Source: Atrina japonica
Taxonomy: Eukaryota; Mollusca; Bivalvia; Pterioida; Pinnidae
Assembly: GCA_030159075.1 (NCBI GenBank)
Contig: BROG01000073.1
Span: 1,676,501 to 1,740,500 of the forward strand
Reading direction: 5' to 3'
DNA: 64,000 bases
The position numbers and the translations under genes were made by a program. The notes below the pieces were generated by a model that saw nothing but the letters and a program-made list of their open reading frames with translations, was not told where the DNA came from and did no database searches. Positions within the stretch are counted from its first letter, which is position 1. Each line of letters opens with the position of its first letter. Positions 11,801 through 26,200 of the stretch are shown piece by piece.

Positions 11801-14208
11801 TGGCAAAATTTCTAATGGCCTGAGTCAAAGAACCTGCAGATTAAATAATAATTTGTTACTCTTATTACATAAGCTTGATGCAACTTTGTGGAATGAGAAG
11901 AAAAAGAATTTAAAATTCATAATTTACAGAAGTAAAGACACAAAAAATTAAACTGTTAATTTGCTAGTACTTTATTCATCCATTATCATTATTTTGTTTC
12001 AATCTCTTTTTACTCAATAATATGAAAACTTGAATATTCAAGTTTTGTAAATACATAACTAGATATCTATGAAAAAGAGGCATATCCACTACTGCTGTTT
12101 TTGGCATTTGTGCTGGGTACCATAATACAAGTGCACACATAGCTCAAGTTGTGAGATAAAAACTGACCACAATCTCTGCTATGAGATTGATGGCATAAAT
12201 ATTGAATTATCACAGAAAAGGAAAAAAGCATTTATCAGACATTTAAAAATAGTGAAAACTGAATGTTAATGAAAAAGCTCAATCCAATATTCATCAAAAT
12301 TATGAAAATTATTTCCATTTGAATATTATCAATGGTTCTTCCTACTATATATAACTCATTAATTAACAGCAAATCTAAAACTAAACAAAAACAACTTACT
12401 TGGTATAGGTCGAAGTACATCAGGAATTAATACTTCAACAAGAGCTTGATAAAATGTGTAATCTGCCTTTCTGACATATTCCTGTACAGGCTCATATTTA
12501 CTAACTGCATATAACTTTTCCTTGGGTAATCGCTTTTCATAATCATTGTCAGCTCTGAAATAAAAACCAAATGAGGAATTTGAATTATCATTAACAGAAA
12601 CCAAACCATACATAAAGTCAAACACGATAAAAGTTGTTCTAAAAAATAAGAAAATGTGGTATAACATACGTTAATTGATCTGGAGGTTGATTTCGCCAAA
12701 ATCCTTGCCATAATGCCTCTATAAGTGAAAACTGTAAATTGACTACTACATCTACAATTGCCTGAAATAAACCAAAAATTCATAACATATGAAATACATG
12801 ATTTATAACCTTTTGATATAATTTCATTTTCTATTAACAGCATAAACAATACTGACAACAAACAAAATTACCAATCTTTAAAAACATATATTTATCTTAT
12901 ATACACTTGATTGTAAAAAGTTACTAAACTGATGCTATTATATCTCTTTCTAGCAAACAGCTTATTCATTTTACGTGATAATAATCAACATCCGCACATC
13001 TACTGTCTCTAGCATCCAACTGAATTATCTTCCTTGACCACAGAATGTCACAAAATCTACACCTGTACAAAGTAACATTTATGTAATTGTCATTATTGTT
13101 TTCTGAACAATTCTAAACACTGACTGTTGCTATACATGGAATGTATAAAAACCAACCTCTGCATGTTCTCTGTACATTCTCTCAAATGCTCTAACATGAT
13201 CCAAAGACACTCCATCAGGTAGTGGTTCTGTTGTTTCAATATCACCAAAGTTGGGCAAGGCCCCTGAAGCATCTCCAAGAAACTGCTGATGTTGCTGTTG
13301 TTGGGCTGTGGCTGGGTCTGTTGGGCCAGCATGAGGTCCATGACCACTCTCCGAGCCGTCAGATTCAACTTTGCTGTTGGGAGGACGGAATCTGTCACAT
13401 CAACAACATTTTCTTTGTACATTTAAAATTACAGCCATACTTTAACCTTACTTTAAAATTATACATAAAAATTGGCTGTATATAAGTTTGGAAAAAGAAT
13501 GCACTCTCATATCACAATGAATTTATTTTTTCTATTACAATAAAACAAACATGTCCCAACAAAAATGAACACATTGAAGTTTATAAAATGTTCACTAGAT
13601 TCTTTTGAATCATACAAATTACTTTTGAAATAAATCAACTGACCTTTTACCCTGATACATTGGCTGTTGTCTCATTGCCATTGTCTGATCATCTGTGAAC
13701 TGATTAAGTGGTGAATTGGCTTTAATTCTGATGCCATAATAATGATACTTTGAATTACCCCTGAAATAAAATATCCAAGATAGTCGCATTAAAATGTCAA
13801 ATTCTGAAAAAAATGCTACTCAACCAGATAAAAACAACATTCAGTTTATTTTACAAGAACATGCCAAAACCAATTACAGTAAAACAAGCTACTTTCTATA
13901 CAAAAAGACAAAGATTTTCATCTTCAAACATCCACAAATGTTTGAAGATGAAAATCTGGTAATAAGTCAGTCTACGCCAAATTCTTTTGGCTCCCACAGG
14001 TCATTCGGACCTATGTTGTCGGGTTCCACACAGGTCCGAACTGAATATTGTCAGTCCAAAACAATTTATAAGGTTAACCGATAAACCACAATTATTACAC
14101 AGCCTTGATCCTGATCATGCAGACAAAGTCACTTTGACATGCAGTGCTCTACTACAATAAGAAAATAACTTTTCATGTGAACCAGTAGTTTTACTAGCTA
14201 GCCAGGGA

Positions 14209-14281
<73 letters not shown>

Positions 14282-17200
14282 TTGTGTTTATCAGCCTATA
14301 TTTTTGTTATGGCAAACTTGAATTTCTATTTTTTGAATTTTTAATGGATACGACGTATAAATAGTCTGCATTTTGACAGAATTTACAAAGCAAGCATCTG
14401 TCTCCTTTAACCAAGATCTTTCAAACTCAAGCTGGTCTCCAATGATGAAGCAGATTGTTATCTTGAAATTGACACTGATTTAAAGAAAAAAAACGTCACC
14501 TTGTTCTGTTTGGAAAGTTTCAAGTTGAAAGTCGTACAAATGTGACAGCACACAACATGCTTTTTTGACAGTAATCAATGTGAGTCAGAAGCTCTAATTT
14601 TTCGAAACTGAATAGTCAAATACATTGTTGTAAAGGGCATAGCTGACCATGATTTCGGTGATGTAAGTTCAGAGTGAAAATGGAAAACTTTCGATTTCTG
14701 GTTCAGTAGAAACTAGTTGCGATATACGATTGATTTTCAAGTAAACACTCGCCAAAACCTAAAAATGGCCGCATCTGCAAATTATTTAGAGCTTTATTAT
14801 GAACGAATAATGACTTGGCGTTAAGAAAAAGTTTACAAGTGCATAATCAAGGAAAACTATTACTCAGAACGGCATCGGTCATGCAGTACGGAAATTGGAA
14901 GAAGAAAATAGGTTCGAACAGATTTTTGTCAGTCAGGACCGACGTTATTGGCATAGACTGATGTGTTTCACCTTATTATATACAGTAGATTAAAGAAACA
15001 TACCTTGTGCCTAAGCGTCTAGTACGTAGTCCAAGAAAGACAGATCTAATCAATTTACCAAATGAGGCAGGATTCATAGGATCAAGGCTCTGTTCTTGAC
15101 AATGTCTTAGGTAGTGATTGTATAAGGTACTCCTGGGTAAACTTACACCTTCAGCAGTTTCGTAGTTGTCTATCAACCACTGAACCTGATGGAAAGAAAA
15201 TCAGAAAAATAATTCTATTTTACATTATTTTTTCCTATATTCTTAGAGCATAATCAATATCAAATAGAAAATAATAGAAATCGTTATAGCATTTACAAGT
15301 TACGCTAAAAGGAATGACCATAACCTGCAGGTTACAATAGCAATAATGAAGACTTAAAAATGAAAATCTTCGAGAACGAAAAAGAGGTGATTTGTACCTG
15401 TTGTAACCTCCATGTAACCTGAACGATCCCTCCCATGACATTTTGTCTGAATATGGTGATTAGACATATGCATAATATAATTCAAAAGTATCATAAAACA
15501 AAATGTACAAGGGGCCTGAAGGTGATAACCTGGCAAATTTGGTCAATTATGCAACTATACAACTGAAATATAAAAAAATATAAAAGTGTATGCAGGTGCT
15601 TATGACCTTTGACCCTGAAACTTTGTGCCAATGATCTTTAGATAATTCCTAACAGCTTTCCAAATAACTGTGTGCAAAAAAGTAAATCAGTTTTGAGTAA
15701 ATGAGATATTTGTATAAAACTGCTTCCAGCTTGTTTATAAAATTCCATATGAAATGCCTATTAAAAGATCTCTTATGAAGAGATTCCAATTTCAATCTGA
15801 AACTTCTTTGATGTTGTCTTAACAACTAAGTATACCAAATTTCAGAAAGAAAACCGATAATTAGTTCATCACAAGATTCTTATAAGATGTACCAAATTAT
15901 GAATCTTTTTGGTCCCTTCTGAGAGCCCCTATGGCCCCATTTTGATCGCAAACTTAAAGCACCTTCCTAGGATCAAGCTCCAGCCAAATTTGGTTGAAAT
16001 CTGTCCTATGGTTCTTAATAAGTTATTCAAATGGAAAAGTCAATAGACATAATAACAGACATTAGACCAGCAAATGCTCACTTGACCCTTTGGCTACTTA
16101 ATAAATGTAAATGTCAATTATTATATTCACTTCAATAGAAAAACAATACACAAAATTTGGGGTAAAAATTAACATCTGAAAAATCTAGTTTATTTCTCCA
16201 TAACTCAACATTTAACACTATAATCAAACTACATGTAGTTAGTAAACCTACTGTAGCTGGTGATGCTCTTGTAGTATGAGTGAGGGGAGTTCCTTCTCCA
16301 TCCATAGTTCCACCCTGGATAAGGTATGTCCCACCCTGATGTTGAAGTATTTGCCCTTGAACAGTCTGTACTGTACCAAGTTGGGTGATACCTGTTGCAA
16401 CCTAGAATATGATGATAATGCTAAGTGAGGATTAAAACTAGATATGCGTTAAAAAAAAAAAAAATCAAATGTTCATATGATAAATGTCTATCCAGAATGA
16501 ATCTATATTATATTTAAACCCGCTTTAACCAAGTAAAATATTTATGAACCATTAAAACAAATCCCAGTCATACCTTTAAAGCTGTTTTTAAATCAATGAC
16601 AAATAAAAAAATATTTATAATCTATAATTATGTCAAGTATAATCACTATAATATATATCAATGAAAAGTACCTGCTGCCCACCAGGTGTCTGATAGTATG
16701 GCCCAGAAACTGGTGTGTACATGGTCTGTCCATAGTCTGTCTGATATGTACCATGCCTGTTTAAGAAATTAGATGGTTCTCATTCTTACAAGTTTATATA
16801 TTAAAAAAAGTTTTTTTCCCTACTTAACAATATTAAGCCCGACTTCAAAAAGTAGAATATTCTGAAGACATGATTATCAATTTTGCTAAAATTTTAAAAG
16901 AAAGGTTATAGAATAAGGGACATACGCATTTTAGTATAGGAATTAAAGAACAAATTTATCATTTATTTTTTCAATTCATCTATTTTTACATAATTGTAAC
17001 ATATTTCCCCATTATAGTTTTAATATTTTTCAATTTTTAAAGAAACAAATCTCAATCATCCATCAATACCAGAGATTCATTTATTTCAATGTTTTGTATT
17101 TAAGATTTCCTTATCAATACAAATAAAAAATCAATTTGGGACCTAACTTTTAAAAAAATTACGTTATGTGTAGAGAGCTCATACTAAAATATGTCGTAAT

Positions 17201-20200
17201 TAGATCCACACTTCTATTTTACTTATAGTTTCCTGAACATTGAGATAACATTTTTTTGTACTTACTCTCTATCACTAATACGACTGAAAAAATAAAATCT
17301 ACGCTACAACTCTTTATAAATATTTGCAAAGCATGATGACAGATCATTTAAATAATCTAATCAATATGCAATGTAAATATTTTTACCAAATGTACACTTG
17401 TATGAAGATACGGCATCTGCAAATGGCTATTTTTCATGCACCATATTTTTATTGTCTGCTTGTCCTAGAGTCAGGCATCCCAAACTGTTACAAAACTTTC
17501 ACATGACACATTCCTTAAAAACTTGCTACATAATCTTATCTATCTATAACTAATTAAAACAATTGGAACAAGAACTAATTAATGGTTTTGTTCATTAAAA
17601 ATTATAGCACAACACAGCAGCAATACAAAGGTAAACAATTAAAATAACAACAACACATTAGAATCTGGAAAACCGTAATATATACAGGCAAGAAAAAAAT
17701 ACAACGTAACACTTCAACATTTAGTAATAAGCAGGCCATATGCAATAAAAGCAAACAACAGCATGCAAACTTTTACTCTGAATTTATCAAGCTCTCATCA
17801 AAATGACTGATATATTATTGAATTACCTAGCATTCACTTAGATCATTTAAAAATGAATTAAAAAGGCAAAAACAATTCTAACTGCAGATTAAAAGACACT
17901 TGTATGTTTTTGTTTAAAATGGCTTATTTTTCAAATTTCAACAGCAACAAAATACCAGAAGCCCTATCAGTCACCAGAATCTGAAATCTATCTACAAAAC
18001 CCCTCACACAACAGTCACACCTGAAGAGATGTGTTCTTGCAAAACATTTTGAAATATTCAAGTTATATTTCATTTGACTTTAATAAAGTATTACTAGATC
18101 ATTTAATATTTGAGAATTGGGTGTATTTGAATTTGACTTATAATAGCACCTACCAACTAAAGTACAAGAGTTGTCAGAAGACAACAAAGCTCACATAAAT
18201 GGGTAAAAATTTCCAAAATAGATATTTGACCTAGGTCAAAGGACCAGTAAATATATTGTTTCCTTTAGCTCAGGTTAAATTTTTTGAAAAGGTCAAAGTC
18301 TAATGTCAATATGTAAAAAGTGAAGGTACCAAAGAAAGCTCTGGTTATATGAAATCTATATGTGAAATATCAAAACCCTATCCCTCAGTTTTTAAGATAT
18401 AGCCAAGGTTAAAGTTTTTTTTTAAAAAGGTCAAAGTTCAAGGTCATTAAGCCAAAAGTCAAGTTAACAAATTAAAGCTCTGCCAATAAGGAATCTATAT
18501 ATGAAATATAAAAGCCTTGTCCCTTGCGGTTAAAAAAGATATGTATCAGGTAAATAGAATTGTTTACGAATGCAGATGCTGGGAGTATGATATCATTTTC
18601 ATCCCAGCCAGCTAAAAATATCGAATAATGCTTTTAAAAATACACAATTTTAAAGAATTTGTCACTTATTTGGTGTAGTTGAGAATTACCTATGGTCATA
18701 TTTTCTTTATTACACTGAATTTTTATTTCAAATTTTCAAGATCAATAATTTACAGAGTAAAATATAGCCATGAATAGTTTGAAACAAAAATAAATAAATA
18801 AATAATGTTGCACCTATAATATGGAAATGATATCATTAATTTGGTCTTAATACAACTTATGTTTTTAGTTACAGATGCTCTTCCAAAAATATTTCAGAAA
18901 CTACGCTACGACTTGTAAATCTGTACACGGATTTGAGGAAATACTGGAAACTAATCATTCAAATTATTTCTAGGACAGGAACCCTGTATAATTTGGAATA
19001 ACTAGAAAGATTAAATATCAGAAGGTGAAAAGATGATTAAAACTTAAATTAGAGATAAAAGAGTTAACACTGAAATTTTCTAATTAAGGTAAACACTGTC
19101 CATGTTATAGATTGTAGGTTTACAACAGACTACAGTAGATCACAAATAATTCACCAGTCACTTTAGTGAAATCAGTTTCTTTTCAGGCAAACCATACCAA
19201 AGTAACAATACACAAACATAGAAGAGAAGAGTCACAATGACTTGTAATATATTGATTGAGCCGCGTAGCATTCATTTCTAATTGATGGATACCAAAATTT
19301 CATGATTATTAGGCCTCCATTGTCCATACAAACAAAAATAAAAAGAATCCAAAAAGAATGGAATGCAACATAGGAAAGGCAATACAATGTTTACCAATGA
19401 CTACTGTTCACAAGCTGAACCCTGTCAAGAACAAAGTGGCCAATTTTCAGTAGTGTAGATTTTCCCCCATTAATGAAACACAAATCATAACTTCAAAAAA
19501 CAGGCTTTCGATGGAGATAATAAACAGTCCCAATTACAAACCACTGAGTAAACATGCCATCAGTACTTTCATTTTAGAGATTTTAGTTGATCCACTGCAG
19601 AAAACTACAAATAAAGTGCACCATTAGAGTTAGCATGCAACTGACATTTAAGGTACTTAGAGAGTTACAAAGTGCACCATTGTGAAGCCATACTGCTATC
19701 AAAACCACTGTGCTGAACACTCCACAGCAGACTGTGGCACATCTATGTTATATAAATCGTACATTTGGCCATTTGTAGATGCGTAGATACCAGGATCAGA
19801 GCCATCTACGTACTGTACATGTGCTGGATAAACTGTTTGTCCTCCCTGCTGTATCGTCACTGTTTCTTGTCCTTGACCTTGGTCACCAAGTTGATCAGGA
19901 ACTGAGGCTGTAATTGTAAAATACATGTGTACTTTTAATCAGAAGTAATGGGTTGCAAATGTTCACAGAAACAATTTCCTGGTTTTAATTCTGTTAACCC
20001 TTTCAATACGTCAGTGTATTAATAGCAACCCCAGCTCGTATCGATAACGCACTGGAATTAATCAAATTTTTATGTTCATGGTTTTAAAGTCTCAACTTCA
20101 GGCATCATTTATTTCAGAATATTTATATATTATATACCATATGAAAGAGAAATAAATTTACTTTCCAATGATGTGTATTTCGTTGCTTTTCATTAGTGTA

Positions 20201-23200
20201 AATGTGATGATTTTGCGAGTTAAAAATAAAAATCGGCACATTTTCATCGATACCGCTTTGGCTGCAGTAACGGACGAGCAGTCCGATGGGCTATGATAAT
20301 CAAACTCATTTGCGAGTGCCTAAATGTTAATGAATATTCATGAAATTTTATATCCAATCAAAGAATGAATTTTTCTATGCCACGGAAGTTGAACATTTGT
20401 AAAAAAAATGTTTTTGTAGAAGTTGCAGAAGTGAATCTTTGACGGCGATGTGCATAAAGGTCATTAGGTATTGCACTTTTGTTCACCCATATCTAAAAAG
20501 ATCGTGTTCCAACTTAAATTTTGACATATTAATCAACATTCTACGACATGATTTACTACCTCGCATCGAGCGTCAAACTTTTTAAGTGCACGGTGCAGTT
20601 GAAGACGACCCACGCTTCACTTGGCGCCATCTTGGATTTAACCTCCGGGTGAAAGGTTAACAAAGTGACAGTCACAATCCGCTACATTTAAAACGAGTTA
20701 CCCATATCTATCATGTTTTAATTCCAAATATCATCAATTAAAAATGTTTTGGCTTCTGAAAAAATGATAATAAGACTTTTAATGAGCTTTTTGGACATCC
20801 GACATCGATCGGCGTCTATCGCTAATTTGCATATGACCGAAAGAATTAGGTCACTCAATGCACATAAATAAAACGAAATATTTGAGATAATTATGAGTTT
20901 TGATGATGTCTAAGAACTAAATATAAATCCTGAGCATAAAATTACGGTTGCCTTTGGTAAATGTTAAATTCATATATTGAATTTATGACCGATATTGAAG
21001 ACCAAAACGCTGGGTGAACTGTGACTAGACTAGACCTAAATTATAAAACTTTCTAACTAAGTAACTTCACAATAGCCAGTAGCACTTGGTCATATGTGAC
21101 ATGATACAATCGATAAAATTTTACATCTAAATCATTAATAATTACTGCAGTAGACTCTGTATGTATTTTAACTGAGGAAACAAAATATAGTTTAATACTG
21201 AATCTACACTTGAATAATTTTTCAGAACCCTAGCTAGATCTACTTTATTTATATCTCCAGAGAATTTTTTTTCACAAATCATAAATGTTAGATTTGCACT
21301 TTTGAGAATTCGAATTTCTAGTAAGCCTATTTTTAAGACAGTATATCCCTGCCAACTGGCCTACTAACATCAGCATTATATAAAACTAAGTCACCAAATT
21401 TTCTCATCCAGTTCTGATCAACCTCAATTAACTTTTCATGATTCTAAGGACCCCCCCACCCAAAAAAAAAACCAAAAATTATTCTGTACTTATTTGGACT
21501 TGTTTGCATATTGAATGAATAAATTTGTGTATAATCAAAATTATAATATATATTGCTCATTTGAAGAAATCCTCATAAATATTTGATTATGTACTCGAAC
21601 AGTATTCTTGACATGAATGGATTTACTAATTTATTACAGGTATATTAAGTTTTATGCAAAAATTTAAATGTGAGTGATTAAAAATAATATTATTTTACCT
21701 AACCACTCAAAAGAAGCACAACCTCCTGGAATTAAAGGATTTGCCTGTATTTCATACATTTTGTCATACCAGTATTCAAAAGTAATGAAAATAAATAAAA
21801 ACAAGAAGTACTTATATAAGGAAGTTTGTCATACATATGTATACATAATTATGTACATTTTTCCTTAATCAAAGTTATATAAAATACACAAGTTAATGTA
21901 GCCTATAAGGTTAGATAGAAATGAATTTAATCTGTTGCTCTGAAGTTTTAACTTCTATAACTTCTGACAATTGCACTTGTTTTTTATAAATGATTTTTTT
22001 TTTTTTTTTTTTTGCTTTTCTTGTTCATTTTTTTCACTAAGAAAGAATGTTCATAACAGTTTTTTGACTGTAGAAATAGATTCAGCATGAAAAATTCATG
22101 TTAGGTACAGAAGTTTAGAAATATAACTCATAGTAATATGAAATAAAAGAAAAACAAACTGAAAATATTTTCATCCATGGTTTCGCAACATACAATTTTT
22201 TGCATTTCTTGTTCATTTTTACAAAAAAATAGTGGTCATAACATTTTTTTGACTGCAGAAATGGATTCAGCATGAAAAATTCCTGCTGGGTGCAAAATTT
22301 TAGAAAGATATCTCAAGTAATAAGGAAATTACATGATTAAACCTGAAAATGTGTTCGTTGTCGGTTCCATGACATGCCAGCCTCCTTATGTAGTAATCTA
22401 GTACAACAAATTCCAGTAAATGGCCGGATTTTCCAAACTTAAAATTGGCATAACTTTTGACACACTTAAGATATCTAAATAATTTAAACTGTTTTGGAAA
22501 TGGTTTAATTAGCTCTACAAGATCATTACAATGTTAAACAAGGTAGATCACTCTAAAATTTTGAGCTGGGGTTGCTAGTATTAAAACGCCAGCTAAATTC
22601 ATTGTTCACTACTCACGATAACGTCTACGACCACCTGGTAGAAGTACAACCACTGATTATAAGAACGCTGTAAACCGCCTCGTTTCTCTCCTTCAGTGGC
22701 TTCACTTTCAGTTTATGACCAAAATTCACAATTATACGGAGAGTTAGATGAGACTTTAGTCAATATTATCACATGTACATGTAATGGATGCCAGCGAAAA
22801 TAAGCAAGTTACGACCAATATAAGGCCAAATCAGACACCACGGTGAGCAAAAAGAAATTGCCGATGAAACCATTTTATTCACTTTTCATAAAAAAATCAT
22901 CATCGCAAGTAAAAATGCCAGTCATTTCAAAAGGTTGAAGTTTCGAAAATGATCCATTTCGTTCTATTTGTAGTTCAAAATGCATTTCCAAAACCCAATT
23001 AGAAACTAAAATAATTATTTTATTGACAATTCAACATTTAAATCTTTACCTCATGCCCGAAAATGTCACAGAACACATTGTGTGTTTTCTGCTGTTGCTT
23101 GCAGTTTATGATAGAAGTGGAAGTTGGGTTTTAAATGAAAGAACCGATACCAAATGCAACTGAATTTCAGGATGTGTTAAAATGATGATACAGAACACTA

Positions 23201-26200
23201 TATAGTGCATAAAATCTGAATTAAATGTAGGTGAATGCTAAAAGTAAAATTAGTAACTGTAAATAAAAGTTTTAATGAAATACATTTAAGTGGATTGCTA
23301 TTGTTTTTAAAAAAAAATGAAACTTTTGGAATATGCATGGATTTTGTAAAATAGTAATGATAATGATTGATGATAATTATAATGATGCATTTACATTTAA
23401 CTTTCTTGTAGTTTCAAAATATTTTATGTTTTGATAAATATATTATCTTTTAGCTATTTTATATACTTGTTGATATCTCAGTTTTAAAACCAAGTGAAAA
23501 AGACAATCACACACCTTTTTGTTACAATTTATTGAAGGTCTCAATAAAACAATTTTTTGTTACATAAAATCATTTTATTTTCTTGTCTTGAAGGTATAAC
23601 AATAATTTGTAAATATAAAATAGAAATAAAATACCTACCTACCTTGCCCATTTTGAAAGGTAATTGTCTGAGAACCAGAATATTTTTTTACATGGCCTAA
23701 AAGTGCTATTATTTTGAAATCGATGACTGAAAGTCGTTGAAAAAAGACTGCTGCTTATGCATCCAATACCCCCCCCCCCCCGAAAGATGTTTAAGATATT
23801 TTCAACTCCAATTCTGACTCTAAAAATGACTTTTTAGTATCTGATTTGAATGATGATTCTGCACTTGAACATCATGTAAACCCTATTTCAACGGAAACAG
23901 AATCAGAGATAGATATTGATCCGAATAAGATGTTAGCAGTGAAGATGATTTTACGGACAATTTAAATGCAGAATTGCAGAACATGTGTCGACAAATAATT
24001 TAAATCAAAGCGTTAAATTTAACATATTTACAGCTGAAAATGTTGGTCCAACTAACAATTTGGTCACAAGTGAGTTAGCATATTTTTATCTCCTTTTTCA
24101 TTCAAAAGTTCTATTTTTCTACATTATTGAAATAAAGATTATATTCTTAAAAATTCTCACAGATTTATTCATTCCACACCCATAAAAAATCAGACTGCAC
24201 AGCAAAACAACATCATGATGAAAATATGCTACAGTGAGCAGACTGCAGAAAATGTAAACTGCTACGTATACAGTGTTTAACGTCACTATGCAGCTGTAAT
24301 GTTGCAGTATTGAAAGGGTTAATGATACATTTTCTTGACATTCTGCTGTTAGGTCAGATTATTTCATCTAATATTTTATAAGCAAGAATAAATTCAGTTA
24401 CAAACACACCTCAACCACAGTTACCATAATATTTTCAAATTTGAAAACAATATGAATTCATAATACTTCTTTACCATTAGAAAATAATTACATGTTTCAA
24501 TGAAGGCAATTGATAACATTTCCTGTCTATTTACAAGTGATTTTTGTACTTACTTGTAACAATAAATTGCTGAGCTGAATGGGCTTGTGCTGGTTGTATA
24601 ATTGTTGTAGTTTGTGACTTCTGTCCTTGCCCATTTTGATTTGACTGTGCACTCACTGGAGATTTGGATGGATTCTGTATAAACAATTATTTCTCAAATT
24701 TTATTATTTAGAAGTAAACAAGAAAATTAACAAAATGACTGAATTAGTTCACGGTGGATCTATACTTATATGTACGATGGCAGCCTAGAAAATCTAACCA
24801 CACAGTAAGTTTATATAAACTTGCATCTGTAGCTGATAAATTACTTAGTTTTAAAAGGAGTACAGGAGTGACAATGCATAAGGGTCTAGATCAGGATGAC
24901 AGTCATAGCATTTTTCTGACTTTGTTTTAATTTATCCAGCCATTTGGCAACACAATAGGATAACTAAAAACTGGCAAACACTTGTGTTACTGGTCACGCT
25001 AAGTATACCTGTAATTCATGCTATCTTTTTTTTATACCCCAATCGACATCAATAGGTGGTAATTAACTCTTGATAATCATTTAACAAGATTTAGAAGTCG
25101 GAAAACTCAACATGTCATTGTAGGGCTAGTAAATTTCCGTGATCGCGGAATCGGCAATCTGAAACGGAATTTGCGTTTTTGAAAAAACTTTAAAAATTCC
25201 AACATGAGATAGAATTTATTTAATCGTGAACTAGTGTGCTATTTCCGCTTTTTATAAATTTCAAATCTTTGTTTATCTAAAATATAGTTCATCACATAAT
25301 TTTACATCAATTACTATTTTTATCCCTTAGATCTATTAGCCTACATTTACACATCGAAAGATAAGGGCAATCATTTCCATTGTCTTAATATCAGTACTAA
25401 CTGACATCTGCCGATCTGGTGTCTTCTAAAACAAAAATAGCTTTAATTTGATATCCTGAATTAGGTTTTCATAATGTTTATTTCAATTTCTGAATATATA
25501 TACCAATTTTTATAATTCATAGTAAAATTTCACAATGTACAATCCATCCTAACTTTTTACGACTTACCGCTTGATTGACAGCTGGTTTTTGTTACCAACA
25601 CAAACACATGGTCACACCATGACGTTTTTGACAGTGAGTTACGATGGTTGAAGACACATGTATGTAAAAAGAGGAGTCTTCCACCCATTTAAAAAATAAA
25701 TATATCAGCATGGGTTGATAGTTTCCGTGGAACCTTTATGAGGATGGTGACGTTTAATTTTGCAAAGTCTGTCAGCATAGTATAGATTACGCTAGTGTTG
25801 ATACAATAAATTAAAAGACTAAAAATTAAATACATGTACATGTAAATCTACTTTATAAGTTTATTTAAAGTAAAAAAAAAAAAAAACACCAAATAAAACA
25901 TCACAGACTTGTTCTAAGTTACGTGATAAATTCAAGCAAAACTAAGTAATTAGAAATTACCAGTACAATTTCCAACAAAACTTGTTACCTACATTTTGTA
26001 CATGTATATGAGTATAGGCCTACAGACTTACAAATTATTTAACAAATATTTTAAAATCATAAAAAACATAGTGTTGCATATACATGTATATGTTTTATTT
26101 AATTCCCTATTCAAATCTATCATTAAATTGGTGTGGCAGAATATCTAAAGTGTTATTATGAGTCTGTATTGTTAAATATTTTTCATCTTAAGTATGTTGT

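Larger units (their letters stand above)
11834..13156 (-). other. Short RFX introns 9-11: nothing beyond the exons
   Basis: Intron 9 (12762-13156), intron 10 (12555-12669) and intron 11 (11834-12399) are short, AT-rich and free of recognisable repeats. Confidence 0.6.

Noticed and set aside
12235..12861. Frames overlapping RFX exons 9 and 10 but running into introns
   Set aside because: Real exons are delimited by splice sites and family alignment; the intronic extensions are not conserved.
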